Shown here: positions 1-6,584 of the stretch, piece after piece
How the letters are laid out: each line of letters begins with the position of its first letter
Position numbering within the stretch: the first letter of the stretch is position 1
Assembly (NCBI GenBank): GCA_020632755.1
Contig: JACKEY010000004.1
Coordinates: 841,501 to 905,500 of the forward strand
Origin: Alphaproteobacteria bacterium
GTDB taxonomy: Bacteria > Myxococcota_A > UBA796 > UBA2385
DNA: 64,000 nt
Direction of reading: 5' to 3'
The notes under the pieces: model-generated
Told to the model about the DNA's origin: nothing
The model's database searches: none
Seen by the model: the letters and a program-made list of their open reading frames with translations, nothing else
Translations under genes and position numbers: made by a program

Positions 1-1
1 G

Positions 2-853
2 GTGGGCTGTGCCGCGAAGAAGCACGACCTGGTCGTGCGGTCCGGCCCGGACCTGTCGGCGCCGCCGACCCGTGTCGCGCTCGCCCCGGCGGTGCTCGTG
101 CATGCCGAGCAGCTGACCCTGGCCCCCGACGGTGCCGCCGTGCGCGATCGCCCGCTGACGTCGACCGGCCAGGACGGCGCGCTCATGGACATCGACGAAG
201 CGACCCCCGAAGAAGCCGAGCTGCTCGACATCTTCTACCGCAACCTCTACGTCGGCAAGGTGTGGATGGGCGGCGGCTACGACATGCTGCCCGCCATCGG
301 CAACCAGGTGCGCTCCCTCGCCCTGACCTTCTCGCTGCGCACCGACTACGCGGCCCAGGCCCAGTCCTGGGCCGACCAGACCCTGGCCGACGTGCTCGGC
401 CAGCGCGAGCTGGTCGTCGATCCCCTGCCGACGTCGGTCGAGGCGGCGCTCACCGCACCGGCGATCCGCACCATCCGCGGCTCGGGGCCCCTCGACGGCC
501 ACGACAACCAGAACCTGCCGCGCATCGAGCTGACGCCGGCGGCCCTCGACCCCTCGGCGCTGCCCCAGGGCATCGACGCGCCGGTCGTGCTGGTGCCGAT
601 GATCGTCCACTACTACGCCCACAACGGCGGCTGGTTCGTCGGCCAGGCCGAGGGATGTCCGGCCGGCGCGCGGGTGCGCCTGCTGTGGGTGCTGCACGAC
701 ACCGGCACCGGCGCCGTGCTGACCTGGGGCGACGTGTCGGCGCGCTACGTCGAGAAGTATTTCTACAGCCCCAACGACGTGCAGCTGCAGGACTACCTGC
801 TGGCCGCCGAGGGCATGATCCGCGGCGCCCTCGAAGAAGGCCTGCTGGACTGA
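2..853 (+). CDS. Lipoprotein of unknown function, 5' end cut by window
   Basis: The reading frame is already open at the window edge and begins Val-Gly-Cys-Ala-Ala, which looks like the end of a lipobox (x-V-G-C). The signal peptide therefore lies upstream of the window and the GTG at base 2 is probably an internal Val codon. About 280 mature residues follow with no transmembrane segment. The C-terminal half contains an aromatic stretch (MIVHYYAHNGGWFVGQ) and ends in a helix-like tail. I recognise no family. The gene ends just before a 16-bp tandem repeat, and the next gene is convergent. High GC at third codon positions supports real coding. Seen: lipobox-like Cys and intact frame. Inferred: export to the envelope and lipid anchoring. 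Confidence 0.75.
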   Translation: MGCAAKKHDLVVRSGPDLSAPPTRVALAPAVLVHAEQLTLAPDGAAVRDRPLTSTGQDGALMDIDEATPEEAELLDIFYRNLYVGKVWMGGGYDMLPAIGNQVRSLALTFSLRTDYAAQAQSWADQTLADVLGQRELVVDPLPTSVEAALTAPAIRTIRGSGPLDGHDNQNLPRIELTPAALDPSALPQGIDAPVVLVPMIVHYYAHNGGWFVGQAEGCPAGARVRLLWVLHDTGTGAVLTWGDVSARYVEKYFYSPNDVQLQDYLLAAEGMIRGALEEGLLD

Positions 854-879
854 AGCCGGCGCTGCGCCTCCCCCCGACG

Positions 880-959
880 CAGCCTCCTCGACCCGCAGCC
901 TCCTCGACCCGCAGCCTCCTCGACCCGCAGCCTCCTCGACCCGCAGCCTCCCCGAGACG
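880..959. repeat. 16-bp tandem repeat, four perfect copies plus a decayed one
   Basis: The unit cagcctcctcgacccg occurs at 880-895, 896-911, 912-927 and 928-943, followed by a diverged copy (cagcctccccgagacg) at 944-959. A partial diverged copy precedes it. It lies in the gap between two convergent genes, directly after the first lipoprotein gene. Copy number probably varies by slippage. No function is evident. Confidence 0.9.
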
Positions 960-1032
960 CAGCGCGGCCGCTGACGACCCGCCGAAGCGGGCGGCCAGCG
1001 GCCGCGAGACCGTCGCGCGGTCCGAGCGGGGC

Positions 1033-1479
1033 TCAGCCCTGCTGCGGGTTCGGGCGCTCGTCGATCTTGACGCCGCGGGCGTGCACGGTGGCGCAGCGCT
1101 TGCCGAAGACCGGGTAGCCGAAGGGCGCGAAGCCGGTGGTGTGGGTCTCGGCGCGGGTGTCCAGGACGTGGGTGGCGTCGGGGATCTTGTCGAGGGCGTG
1201 GTACAGCGCGCGCTTCTCTTCGGGGGTCGGGCCGCCGATCGGGAGGGCGGGCAGGCTGAAGCCGCCGGTCGAGGGCATGGACAGGGCGGCGGCCTGGTTC
1301 GCGAACAGGTGGCCCCAGTCGATGAAGATGTAGGTGCCGCAGGCCTCTTCGGTGGTCTGGCCCATGACGGTGAAGCCGGCGTCGGCGAAGGGGATCGGGG
1401 CCTGGGGGGCCCGGGCGCCCTTGAGGGAGCAGCCCGTCAGGGCGGTGAGGGCGACAGCAGCGAGCAGGGTCTTGCGCAT
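1033..1479 (-). CDS. Small lipoprotein, possibly TRL-like
   Basis: 148 residues. The start has a short basic end (MRK), a hydrophobic core and the lipobox LTGC, so this is a predicted lipoprotein with Cys17 as the lipidated residue. The mature part includes a Cys in TEEACGTYIFIDW and a second Cys near the C-terminus (GKRCATVHARG), which could form a disulfide. The order of elements (lipobox, a Gly-Phe strand, a T-x-x-x-A/S-C segment, then a central helix and a final strand) recalls TRL-like lipoproteins, but that is a weak impression, not a match I can prove. It is convergent with the gene to its left and divergent from the one to its right, so it is probably monocistronic. Confidence 0.7.
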   Translation of the reverse strand: MRKTLLAAVALTALTGCSLKGARAPQAPIPFADAGFTVMGQTTEEACGTYIFIDWGHLFANQAAALSMPSTGGFSLPALPIGGPTPEEKRALYHALDKIPDATHVLDTRAETHTTGFAPFGYPVFGKRCATVHARGVKIDERPNPQQG

Positions 1480-1733
1480 GGGTCCTTCCGGAGCGTTTGC
1501 GTGGAGGGAGCGGTCGGGGAGACCGCGGGGAGAGAGTCGGTGCGGGGAGGCTACCGGATTCTCGGGGGGTGCGTCGGCCGAAGCCGGCTCGGGCCGGCAT
1601 AACGGGGCGCTGCGGGCTTGTCCGCATGCGTGACGTCACGACTCGCGACGGTGGACCGGCCGGGCCGCGGCCCCGACTCGCGGGAGTGGCCGGTCCGGGC
1701 CTCGGCGGGTACCTGGGCCGCCCTGGAGGACGC

Positions 1734-2609
1734 ATGTCGAAGCACGGGTGGTGGCCGATCGTCGAGACCCTGGCCCTCGCAGGCACCCTGCTGGTCGCCT
1801 GCGGGGACAAGGACGGCGGCGACAGCGGCGGCTCGGACACCGACGCGGACGCCGACGCCGATGCGGACGCCGACACCGACGCCGACACCGACGCCGACAC
1901 CGACGCCGACACCGACACCGACGCAACGGGAACGGACGGGACCGACACCGACGGGACCGACACCGACTCCGACTCCGACACGGACACGGACGGCGGCTCC
2001 GGGGCCGCGGACGGCCTCGGCGAGCTGACCGGCGACTGCCGGGTGCTGGGCGACACCGAGCTCACCGGCCCCGAGCCTTGGATGTACGTCAGTACCCTCG
2101 ATCTGGCCGACACCACCTTCGACACCGATGCCCTGTCCCCTGGCGGGCTGGAGGTGTGGGAGGACGGCAACCTGGGCGGCTCCTCGCTGCACTCCGAGGT
2201 CTTCGCCTACGAGCTGCTCTACCGCTGCGCCGACGCGACCCTGCTCGCGACCGAGGGCGAGATCGAGTACCTCGACCCCTCGGGCAAGAAGACCGACCTC
2301 TACGTCGACATCGACGCGGTCCCGATCGGCGTCAGTGTGACCCGGGCCTTCGTCTGGGAGAACGACGACGCCTACACCGTGGCAGAAGCCACGGACCTGC
2401 TCGACGGCAAGCTGTCCGACATCCTGCTCTCTACGGCCAACGCCGACCCGGCGAACCCCTGGGACAAGCAGATCCTGGCCGTGCTCGCCTACGCCCCGGA
2501 CTACGCCGTCGCCCTCGAAGAAGCCTGGCCGCTCCTGGACGCGTCGGTCCGCGCCGACACCATCCTGTGGGTCGTCGTCACCGAAGGCGACGACGAGTAC
2601 ATCTACTGA
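1734..2609 (+). CDS. Lipoprotein with Asp/Thr/Ala linker, unknown function
   Basis: 291 residues from the ATG preceded by GGAGGA. The signal peptide ends LLVACGDKDGG, the lipobox Cys being followed by the Gly-Asp-Lys-Asp signature shared by several lipoproteins in this window. An acidic Asp-Thr/Asp-Ala repeat (about residues 34-86) acts as an extended linker to a folded domain of about 200 residues. That domain has alternating strand-like segments, a single Cys pair (GDCRVL and YRCADA), and a final segment ending EYIY. No family was recognised. The frame stays open upstream of the chosen ATG, but only this start gives a proper lipoprotein signal and ribosome-binding site. The stop overlaps the next start (TGATG), so the two genes are translationally coupled. 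Confidence 0.85.
   Translation: MSKHGWWPIVETLALAGTLLVACGDKDGGDSGGSDTDADADADADADTDADTDADTDADTDTDATGTDGTDTDGTDTDSDSDTDTDGGSGAADGLGELTGDCRVLGDTELTGPEPWMYVSTLDLADTTFDTDALSPGGLEVWEDGNLGGSSLHSEVFAYELLYRCADATLLATEGEIEYLDPSGKKTDLYVDIDAVPIGVSVTRAFVWENDDAYTVAEATDLLDGKLSDILLSTANADPANPWDKQILAVLAYAPDYAVALEEAWPLLDASVRADTILWVVVTEGDDEYIY
1835..1992 (+). repeat. In-frame hexanucleotide/15-bp repeat coding for Asp-Thr/Asp-Ala linker
   Basis: Runs of gacacc, gacgcc and gacgcg hexamers followed by two gacaccgacgggacc-type units, all inside the lipoprotein gene. The repeat is in multiples of three, so slippage would change linker length and not frame. Confidence 0.85.
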
Positions 2610-2923
2610 TGGCCGGCGACGCCCCCGGGCCGACCCGCGGCCGACCGCTGCCGCTGCCGCTCCTGGTCCTGCACCTGGGCATCATCGGCGTGCTCTGCTT
2701 CCAGGCCGTGTACAGCGGCTGGCAGGTGTTCGTCGTCATGCAGCCCCCCGGCACGACCGGGCTGCTGTTCGGCGCGGCCAACGGCGTGGACATGGACTTC
2801 CTGATGGTCCGGCGCATGTACGCGATGGAAGCGTGGGTCCCCACGGTCGGACTGGCGCTGTACCTGGCCATCACCGAGATCCTGCCTCGTCGGCTCGGCG
2901 GACCTCCTCCCGCGCAGCGGTAG
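2609..2923 (+). CDS. Small two-helix membrane protein
   Basis: 104 residues. Start ATG shares a base with the upstream stop codon (TGATG), which suggests coupling to the lipoprotein gene. A proline/arginine-rich N-terminus is followed by a transmembrane segment (about residues 16-41: LPLLVLHLGIIGVLCFQAVYSG) and a second one near residues 75-92 (WVPTVGLALYLAITEIL), with a Phe/Gly-rich loop between them. The tail is basic. No family recognised. The gene context suggests an inner-membrane partner of the preceding lipoprotein, which is inference only. Confidence 0.7.
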   Translation: MAGDAPGPTRGRPLPLPLLVLHLGIIGVLCFQAVYSGWQVFVVMQPPGTTGLLFGAANGVDMDFLMVRRMYAMEAWVPTVGLALYLAITEILPRRLGGPPPAQR

Positions 2924-3024
2924 GGGCGGCCGACCGCGACGGCGAAGTCGCGATCCGGCGTCCGCTCTCGCGGGACCCAGCGCTGCGCTCCCCTGGGATC
3001 CGCACCACGACGGCATCGCTGCAG

Positions 3025-3041
3025 CTGGCACGGTCGTTGCT
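3025..3041 (+). promoter_or_regulatory. Sigma-54 promoter, close to consensus
   Basis: CTGGCACG-gtcg-TTGCT. The -24 GG is at 3027-3028 and the -12 GC at 3039-3040, with the exact 12-base spacing needed for RpoN. Transcription would begin near 3052, about 25 bases before the GTG start of the next lipoprotein gene and upstream of its AGGAG ribosome-binding site. Confidence 0.6.
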
Positions 3042-3076
3042 CTTCCTCCTGGCACACCCCCCAGTAGGAGGCCCCC

Positions 3077-3865
3077 GTGACCCGCTCCCTGTCCCGCCTG
3101 TTCGCCCTTCCCCTCGCTGCGGTCGCCCTGACCGCCTGTCCCCCCATCGAGGGTCCACTCGGTCCCGGTCGAGGTGGAGAGCTCCGCGAGGGCACCTGGC
3201 GCATCGACATCGAAGACGCCTACGTCGACGGCCGCTGCGACGGCGTCCGGGCCCGTGACATCATCGAAGGCGGGCCCTACCTGATGGATCTGCGCACCGA
3301 CGGCCGCATGGTCGGCGCCCGCTTCGAAGGCATGGACATGCAGGGCGGGATCGACGCCCGCTGGCTGGAGCTGCACGGCTTCCTGTCGATGGAGGGCGAG
3401 CCCGGTGTGCCCGAGGAGCCCCGCCCCGGCGAGGAGGAGTCCCGCCCCGGCGAGGAGGAGATCGAGGTCGGCGGCGGCGAGGTCGACGAAGAGGCGCCTC
3501 CCGCGCCTTGCGAGGCCGAGCCCGAGCCGCCCGGTGGCGGCAGCGGCGGCGGTGGCGGCGGCGCCACGCCTCCCCCGACGGAGGGCCCCGGCATCCGGGC
3601 CGACCTGTACGGTGACATCGTCGCGCCCGAGCGCTTCGCGGGCACGCTGACCGTGTCCTACGACCTGCCCGACATGCGCTGCGCCATCGAAGCCGAGCTG
3701 GTGGCCACCTGGGTCTCCGAGGGTGGCGTCGAGGAGGAGCCCCGACCCCTCGAGGACGACGAGGACTGGTCCGACGAAGGGGACGGCGAGGACCGCGGCG
3801 ACGACGACGGCGACGACGAAGGCGAGGCCGGCGACGACTGCGACTGGGAGGTCGAGGACTGCTGA
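3077..3865 (+). CDS. Acidic lipoprotein with Glu/Pro/Gly-rich linker
   Basis: 262 residues from a GTG start with AGGAG at 3066-3070. The signal peptide ends LTACPP, a lipobox with Cys21. The protein has two parts of a beta-rich domain (about residues 35-110 and 170-217) separated by a low-complexity linker with two tandem RPGEEE units and a Gly-rich stretch. The tail is strongly acidic (many Asp/Glu) and ends with Cys residues (DDCDWEVEDC). It carries the patterns GTWRIDIED and RCAIEAEL, as in lipocalin-like envelope proteins, but I cannot assign a family. A near-consensus sigma-54 promoter sits 36 bases upstream, so expression may need an enhancer-binding activator. Confidence 0.75.
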   Translation: MTRSLSRLFALPLAAVALTACPPIEGPLGPGRGGELREGTWRIDIEDAYVDGRCDGVRARDIIEGGPYLMDLRTDGRMVGARFEGMDMQGGIDARWLELHGFLSMEGEPGVPEEPRPGEEESRPGEEEIEVGGGEVDEEAPPAPCEAEPEPPGGGSGGGGGGATPPPTEGPGIRADLYGDIVAPERFAGTLTVSYDLPDMRCAIEAELVATWVSEGGVEEEPRPLEDDEDWSDEGDGEDRGDDDGDDEGEAGDDCDWEVEDC

Positions 3866-3920
3866 CAGCGGCTGGCGCCGCTGACCCCGGGGTCGGCGCG
3901 CCGCGCGCTACGCTGCCGCG

Positions 3921-4286
3921 GTGCCGCCCGATCTCCACGACCGCATCCTGAGCGCCCTGCTGGCCCTGACCGGCGGGGCGCTCTCGATCTTCCTGGTCCT
4001 GGCACCGCTGGCCGGCCTGCAGGTCGCCTTGGGCAACACGCCCCTCCAGCCGGGCGAGGGCCCGATCTTCGCGATCGTGCTGCCGTTCTCCTTCCTGCTG
4101 GGGCTGTTCGGCGCGCTGTCGCTCGCCGCCGGCGTCCAGCTGTGGCGGGATCGCCGGCTCGGGTGGATCCTGGGCCTGGTCTGCTGCGGGCTGTGGGCCA
4201 CCGGCGGGCTGCTGCCCCTGTCGGTCTACGGCCTGTGGGTGCTGCTGCGTCTGCGCACCCGCAGCCGGCACGCGGCGGCCGCATGA
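3921..4286 (+). CDS. Four-helix integral membrane protein
   Basis: 121 residues, GTG start. Hydrophobic segments lie near residues 10-35, 48-72, 75-92 and 93-112, so most of the protein is in the membrane; the tail is basic (LRLRTRSRHAAAA). A TACGCT hexamer at 3908-3913 lies only eight bases before the start, so the mRNA may have little or no leader. Its stop overlaps the start of the next gene (ATGA), which encodes another membrane protein of the same length; the two probably form one operon and perhaps one complex. No known family was recognised. Confidence 0.65.
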   Translation: MPPDLHDRILSALLALTGGALSIFLVLAPLAGLQVALGNTPLQPGEGPIFAIVLPFSFLLGLFGALSLAAGVQLWRDRRLGWILGLVCCGLWATGGLLPLSVYGLWVLLRLRTRSRHAAAA

Positions 4287-4648
4287 CCGAGGCGCTGACG
4301 CTGCGCCTGCGCACCGGCTGGGCCGTCTGCACCGCGCTGTTGTACCTGGGGATCGTGGCCGGCGGCGTCTGGATCGTGCAGCACGCCCTGTCGACGCCGA
4401 GCATGGGCGTGCCGGCCGCCCTGTTCATGGGCGGGCCGCCGCTGTTGGTGGGCGGCGCCATGGCGGCGCTGCACCTGGCCTTGCCGTTCCTGCCCGAGCG
4501 ACCAGGGACCTGGTGGCTGCACGCCGGCCTGCTCGGGCTGTCCGCGGTCGGGTCCTGCCCGCCGCTCGCGATTCCCGTGCTGGTCGGCTGGCTGTCCGAC
4601 CCGGTGCGGCTCCGCTTCGGGCGTCCCGCCGCCGGCTCTGGCGGTTAG
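4283..4648 (+). CDS. Integral membrane protein coupled to the preceding one
   Basis: 121 residues. ATG overlaps the stop of the upstream gene by four bases. Predicted membrane segments are near residues 11-35, 43-68 and 76-105. It differs in sequence from its equal-sized neighbour, but both share the pattern of a short N-terminus, three or four helices and a basic Arg-rich tail. It ends 41 bases before the OmpA-type gene and could be in the same transcript. Function unknown. Confidence 0.65.
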   Translation: MTEALTLRLRTGWAVCTALLYLGIVAGGVWIVQHALSTPSMGVPAALFMGGPPLLVGGAMAALHLALPFLPERPGTWWLHAGLLGLSAVGSCPPLAIPVLVGWLSDPVRLRFGRPAAGSGG

Positions 4649-4689
4649 TCCTCCTCCCTCGTGTCCCCCCGCGCCCCCGGAGTCGCCTC

Positions 4690-5553
4690 GTGCGTCGTCT
4701 CGACCTCGTCCTGCCCTTCGTCCTGATCCCCCTCCTCGGCGCCGGCTGCATGGTGCCGAAGAAGAAGTACGACGCCCTGCAGGCCGAGCTGGACGACACC
4801 CGCGCCCAGATGACCGAGCAGCTGGCCGCCCGCGACGGCCAGATCACGTCCCTCGAAGACCAGCTCAAGGCCGAGCTCGAGTCCTACGGCGAGCTCGACG
4901 CCGAGTACCAGGCCCTCCAGAAGAAGTACGAGGACGAGACCGCCGCCCTGCGCGCCGAACAGGCCGAGCTGCTCAAGGACCGCAGCCGCCTGCGCCAGAG
5001 CGTCGACGAGATCAAGAGCGCCCTGGACGAGCTCGCCAACCGCAAGCGCCAGGCCGAAGAACGCGTCGCCGCCTACCAGGACATGCTCTCCCGCTTCCAG
5101 AAGCTCATCGACGCCGGCCGGCTCAAGGTGAAGATCGTCGACGGCCGCATGATCGTCGAGCTGGCCACCGACATCCTGTTCGCGTCGGGCAAGGCCGAGC
5201 TGTCCAAGGAAGGCCGCGAGTCCCTGGCCGAGGTCGGCGCCGTGCTCGCCGACATCCCCGACCGCGCCTACCAGGTCGAGGGCCACACCGACGACGTGCC
5301 GATCCAGACTGCCCAGTTCCCCAGCAACTGGGAGCTCGGCAGCGCCCGGGCCGTCACCGTGGTCCGCACCCTGATCGAAGCCGGTGTGCCCGCGCCGCGG
5401 CTGTCTGCCGCCAGCTACAGCGAGCACCACCCGGTCGCCGACAACGCGACCAAGGAAGGCAAGTCCGCCAACCGCCGGATCGAGATCGTGGTGGTCCCCG
5501 ACCTGTCCCAGCTGCCGGGCTTCGAAGAGCTGGAAGCCCTCTCCGGCGGCTGA
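4690..5553 (+). CDS. OmpA/MotB-type peptidoglycan-binding lipoprotein with coiled coil
   Basis: 287 residues from GTG. Signal peptide with lipobox GAGC (Cys20), so the protein is probably anchored in the outer membrane. Residues about 25-150 form a long Glu/Lys/Ala-rich coiled coil (KYDALQAELDD, YEDETAALRAEQAELL). Residues about 155-275 are an OmpA-like domain: DILFASGKAELSKEG, VEGHTDDVPI, NWELGSARA, and KSANRRIEIVV, the last holding the Arg that with an upstream Asp normally binds diaminopimelate. The protein therefore most likely ties the outer membrane to peptidoglycan, with the coiled coil as spacer. The GHTDDVPI form is closer to MotB/flagellar-stator-like and myxobacterial lipoproteins than to enterobacterial Pal. 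The upstream in-frame codons lack a signal peptide, so the GTG at 4690 is preferred. Confidence 0.9.
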   Translation: MRRLDLVLPFVLIPLLGAGCMVPKKKYDALQAELDDTRAQMTEQLAARDGQITSLEDQLKAELESYGELDAEYQALQKKYEDETAALRAEQAELLKDRSRLRQSVDEIKSALDELANRKRQAEERVAAYQDMLSRFQKLIDAGRLKVKIVDGRMIVELATDILFASGKAELSKEGRESLAEVGAVLADIPDRAYQVEGHTDDVPIQTAQFPSNWELGSARAVTVVRTLIEAGVPAPRLSAASYSEHHPVADNATKEGKSANRRIEIVVVPDLSQLPGFEELEALSGG

Positions 5554-5730
5554 TCGCAACAAAGGCATCGCATCAGGATCCGCACCGGCACGGCGTCATC
5601 GCTGTGTGGCGCTGCAATTCGCCTGTCTGTCACGTCGATGTCACGAAGACAGATGAAATGGATCCTCGTCCCCTGCGTTCAAGGGGCGCGACCGGCTGCG
5701 GTGGTCTTCAACACCATCGCGTTGGTCTCA

Positions 5731-5768
5731 CCGGTCCCCTCGGGGACCACCGGTCCCTTCGGGGATCA
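5731..5768 (+). repeat. Two tandem 19-bp units, each a UNCG-capped hairpin
   Basis: Units 5731-5749 and 5750-5768 follow the pattern ccggtccc(c/t)tcgggga(c/t)ca. The first folds as ggtccc-ctcg-gggacc, the second as ggtccc-ttcg-gggatc, so the second keeps pairing through a G-U wobble. The compensating difference suggests that structure is conserved. Confidence 0.8.
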
Positions 5769-5840
5769 TGGGCGCCGCCGCACTCCCGTGGCGACCGCCT
5801 TTCCACACCCATCGGAGCCACCATGCTCAGTTCGTCCTCT

Positions 5841-5881
5841 GCAGACCACGTGTCTGCCGATGGCGCAGACCTCAGGTCTGC
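5841..5881 (+). repeat. Two identical short hairpins 24 bp apart
   Basis: Arms gcagac/gtctgc occur at 5841-5846/5852-5857 and again at 5865-5870/5876-5881, each with a five-base loop (cacgt, ctcag). They lie within the hairpin-rich stretch before the HEAT/vWA operon. They could be RNA hairpins or paired binding sites for a dimeric protein. Confidence 0.7.
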
Positions 5882-6394
5882 CGACGAATGGGGTCCAGGC
5901 CCCCGCTCGCACTGCGGCTCTTTGACAGCACGGAAGGAACGGGTCGATGGGATGTGGTCCCTCGGCTCGAATCATGTGCTCCGGGCATCTGCCCCGGAGT
6001 CGCCGTGGCATGGGTGTGATCACGATGGTCACCCCGCGCCGCGGAGTGGAGACCCGCGCGTCTGAGCCGCCTCGTGTGGCCGGCGCGCACCCGCGACGGA
6101 CGGGCCCCGGCAATCGCCCCGTTCGACGCGCGAACCGCGCTGGTACGAGGACCTCTCAGGTGGGAGCGGTCCACGCGCGGTGACCGCGGATCGGCAGCAC
6201 CACCCCGTCCAGCCCGTCGCCTCGTGCGTCGGGTTGGACCCGGTCCGCTTTGGTTCCCAGCACGCCCTCGGGTGTGCTCGGGTCGCAGCCCCCCCGACAG
6301 GCTCGGGGGTTCGGGAAGGACCTCGGTCCTCCCTTCGTACGACTCCCTCGTAGGCACGCCGCCTCGCGTCGTGGTGGACCTCGTGTCCGCCCCG

Positions 6395-6439
6395 TTGGTC
6401 CCATGGCCCCCCGTTTCCCTTGGGGAGGCCCGGGACCGG
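6395..6439 (+). other. Long branched hairpin close to the operon start
   Basis: Outer stem 6395-6402 with 6432-6439 (8 bp, two G-U), inner stems 6405-6408 with 6427-6430 and 6409-6412 with 6422-6425, one bulged A and a nine-base loop. It is the last strong structure before the HEAT/vWA start codon about 145 bases downstream. Confidence 0.6.
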
Positions 6440-6584
6440 GTTCACGACGAGACCGCGGCCGCCGCACCGGGGAGCCAGCGCCACTCCCGATCCGTTCCGC
6501 CGTGTTGTCGAGCAGTGGTGTAGAGCTCGGGCCTGGCCCCCGTGTGGGCGGTATCTTTCGGTGCCCTCTCCCCGGGACCCGGCC

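Larger units (their letters stand above)
5554..6584 (+). ncRNA. Candidate structured RNA or long structured leader; no gene seen
   Basis: About 1,030 bases between the OmpA-type gene and the first giant HEAT/vWA gene. Open frames here lack the strong third-position GC bias of the neighbours. Instead there are many local perfect inverted repeats: 5698-5720 (8 bp), 5733-5748 and 5752-5767 (6 bp with CUCG and UUCG loops), 5841-5857 and 5865-5881 (identical 6-bp arms), 5979-5999 (7 bp), 6207-6239 (10 bp), 6259-6278 (8 bp, CUCG loop), 6291-6309 (7 bp), 6317-6330 (5 bp, CUCG loop), 6338-6352 (5 bp) and 6395-6439 (branched 8+4+4 bp). UNCG loops closed by C-G are stable only when the plus strand is the RNA, which sets the strand. 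It may be a separate RNA or the 5' leader of the downstream operon. Edges are not defined. Confidence 0.45.

Noticed and set aside
262..1602. A 446-codon plus-strand frame through the first two genes.
   Set aside because: It runs across the end of one gene and antisense to another, with Arg/Ala/Pro low-complexity typical of shifted frames in GC-rich DNA.
5922..5950. A TTGACA -35 hexamer in the gap.
   Set aside because: No -10 box at 16-18 bases downstream; the match is probably chance.
5604..6065. Open frame of 153 codons on the plus strand in the hairpin-rich gap.
   Set aside because: It lacks third-position GC bias, has no ribosome-binding site and no similarity I recognise; it is interrupted by strong hairpins.
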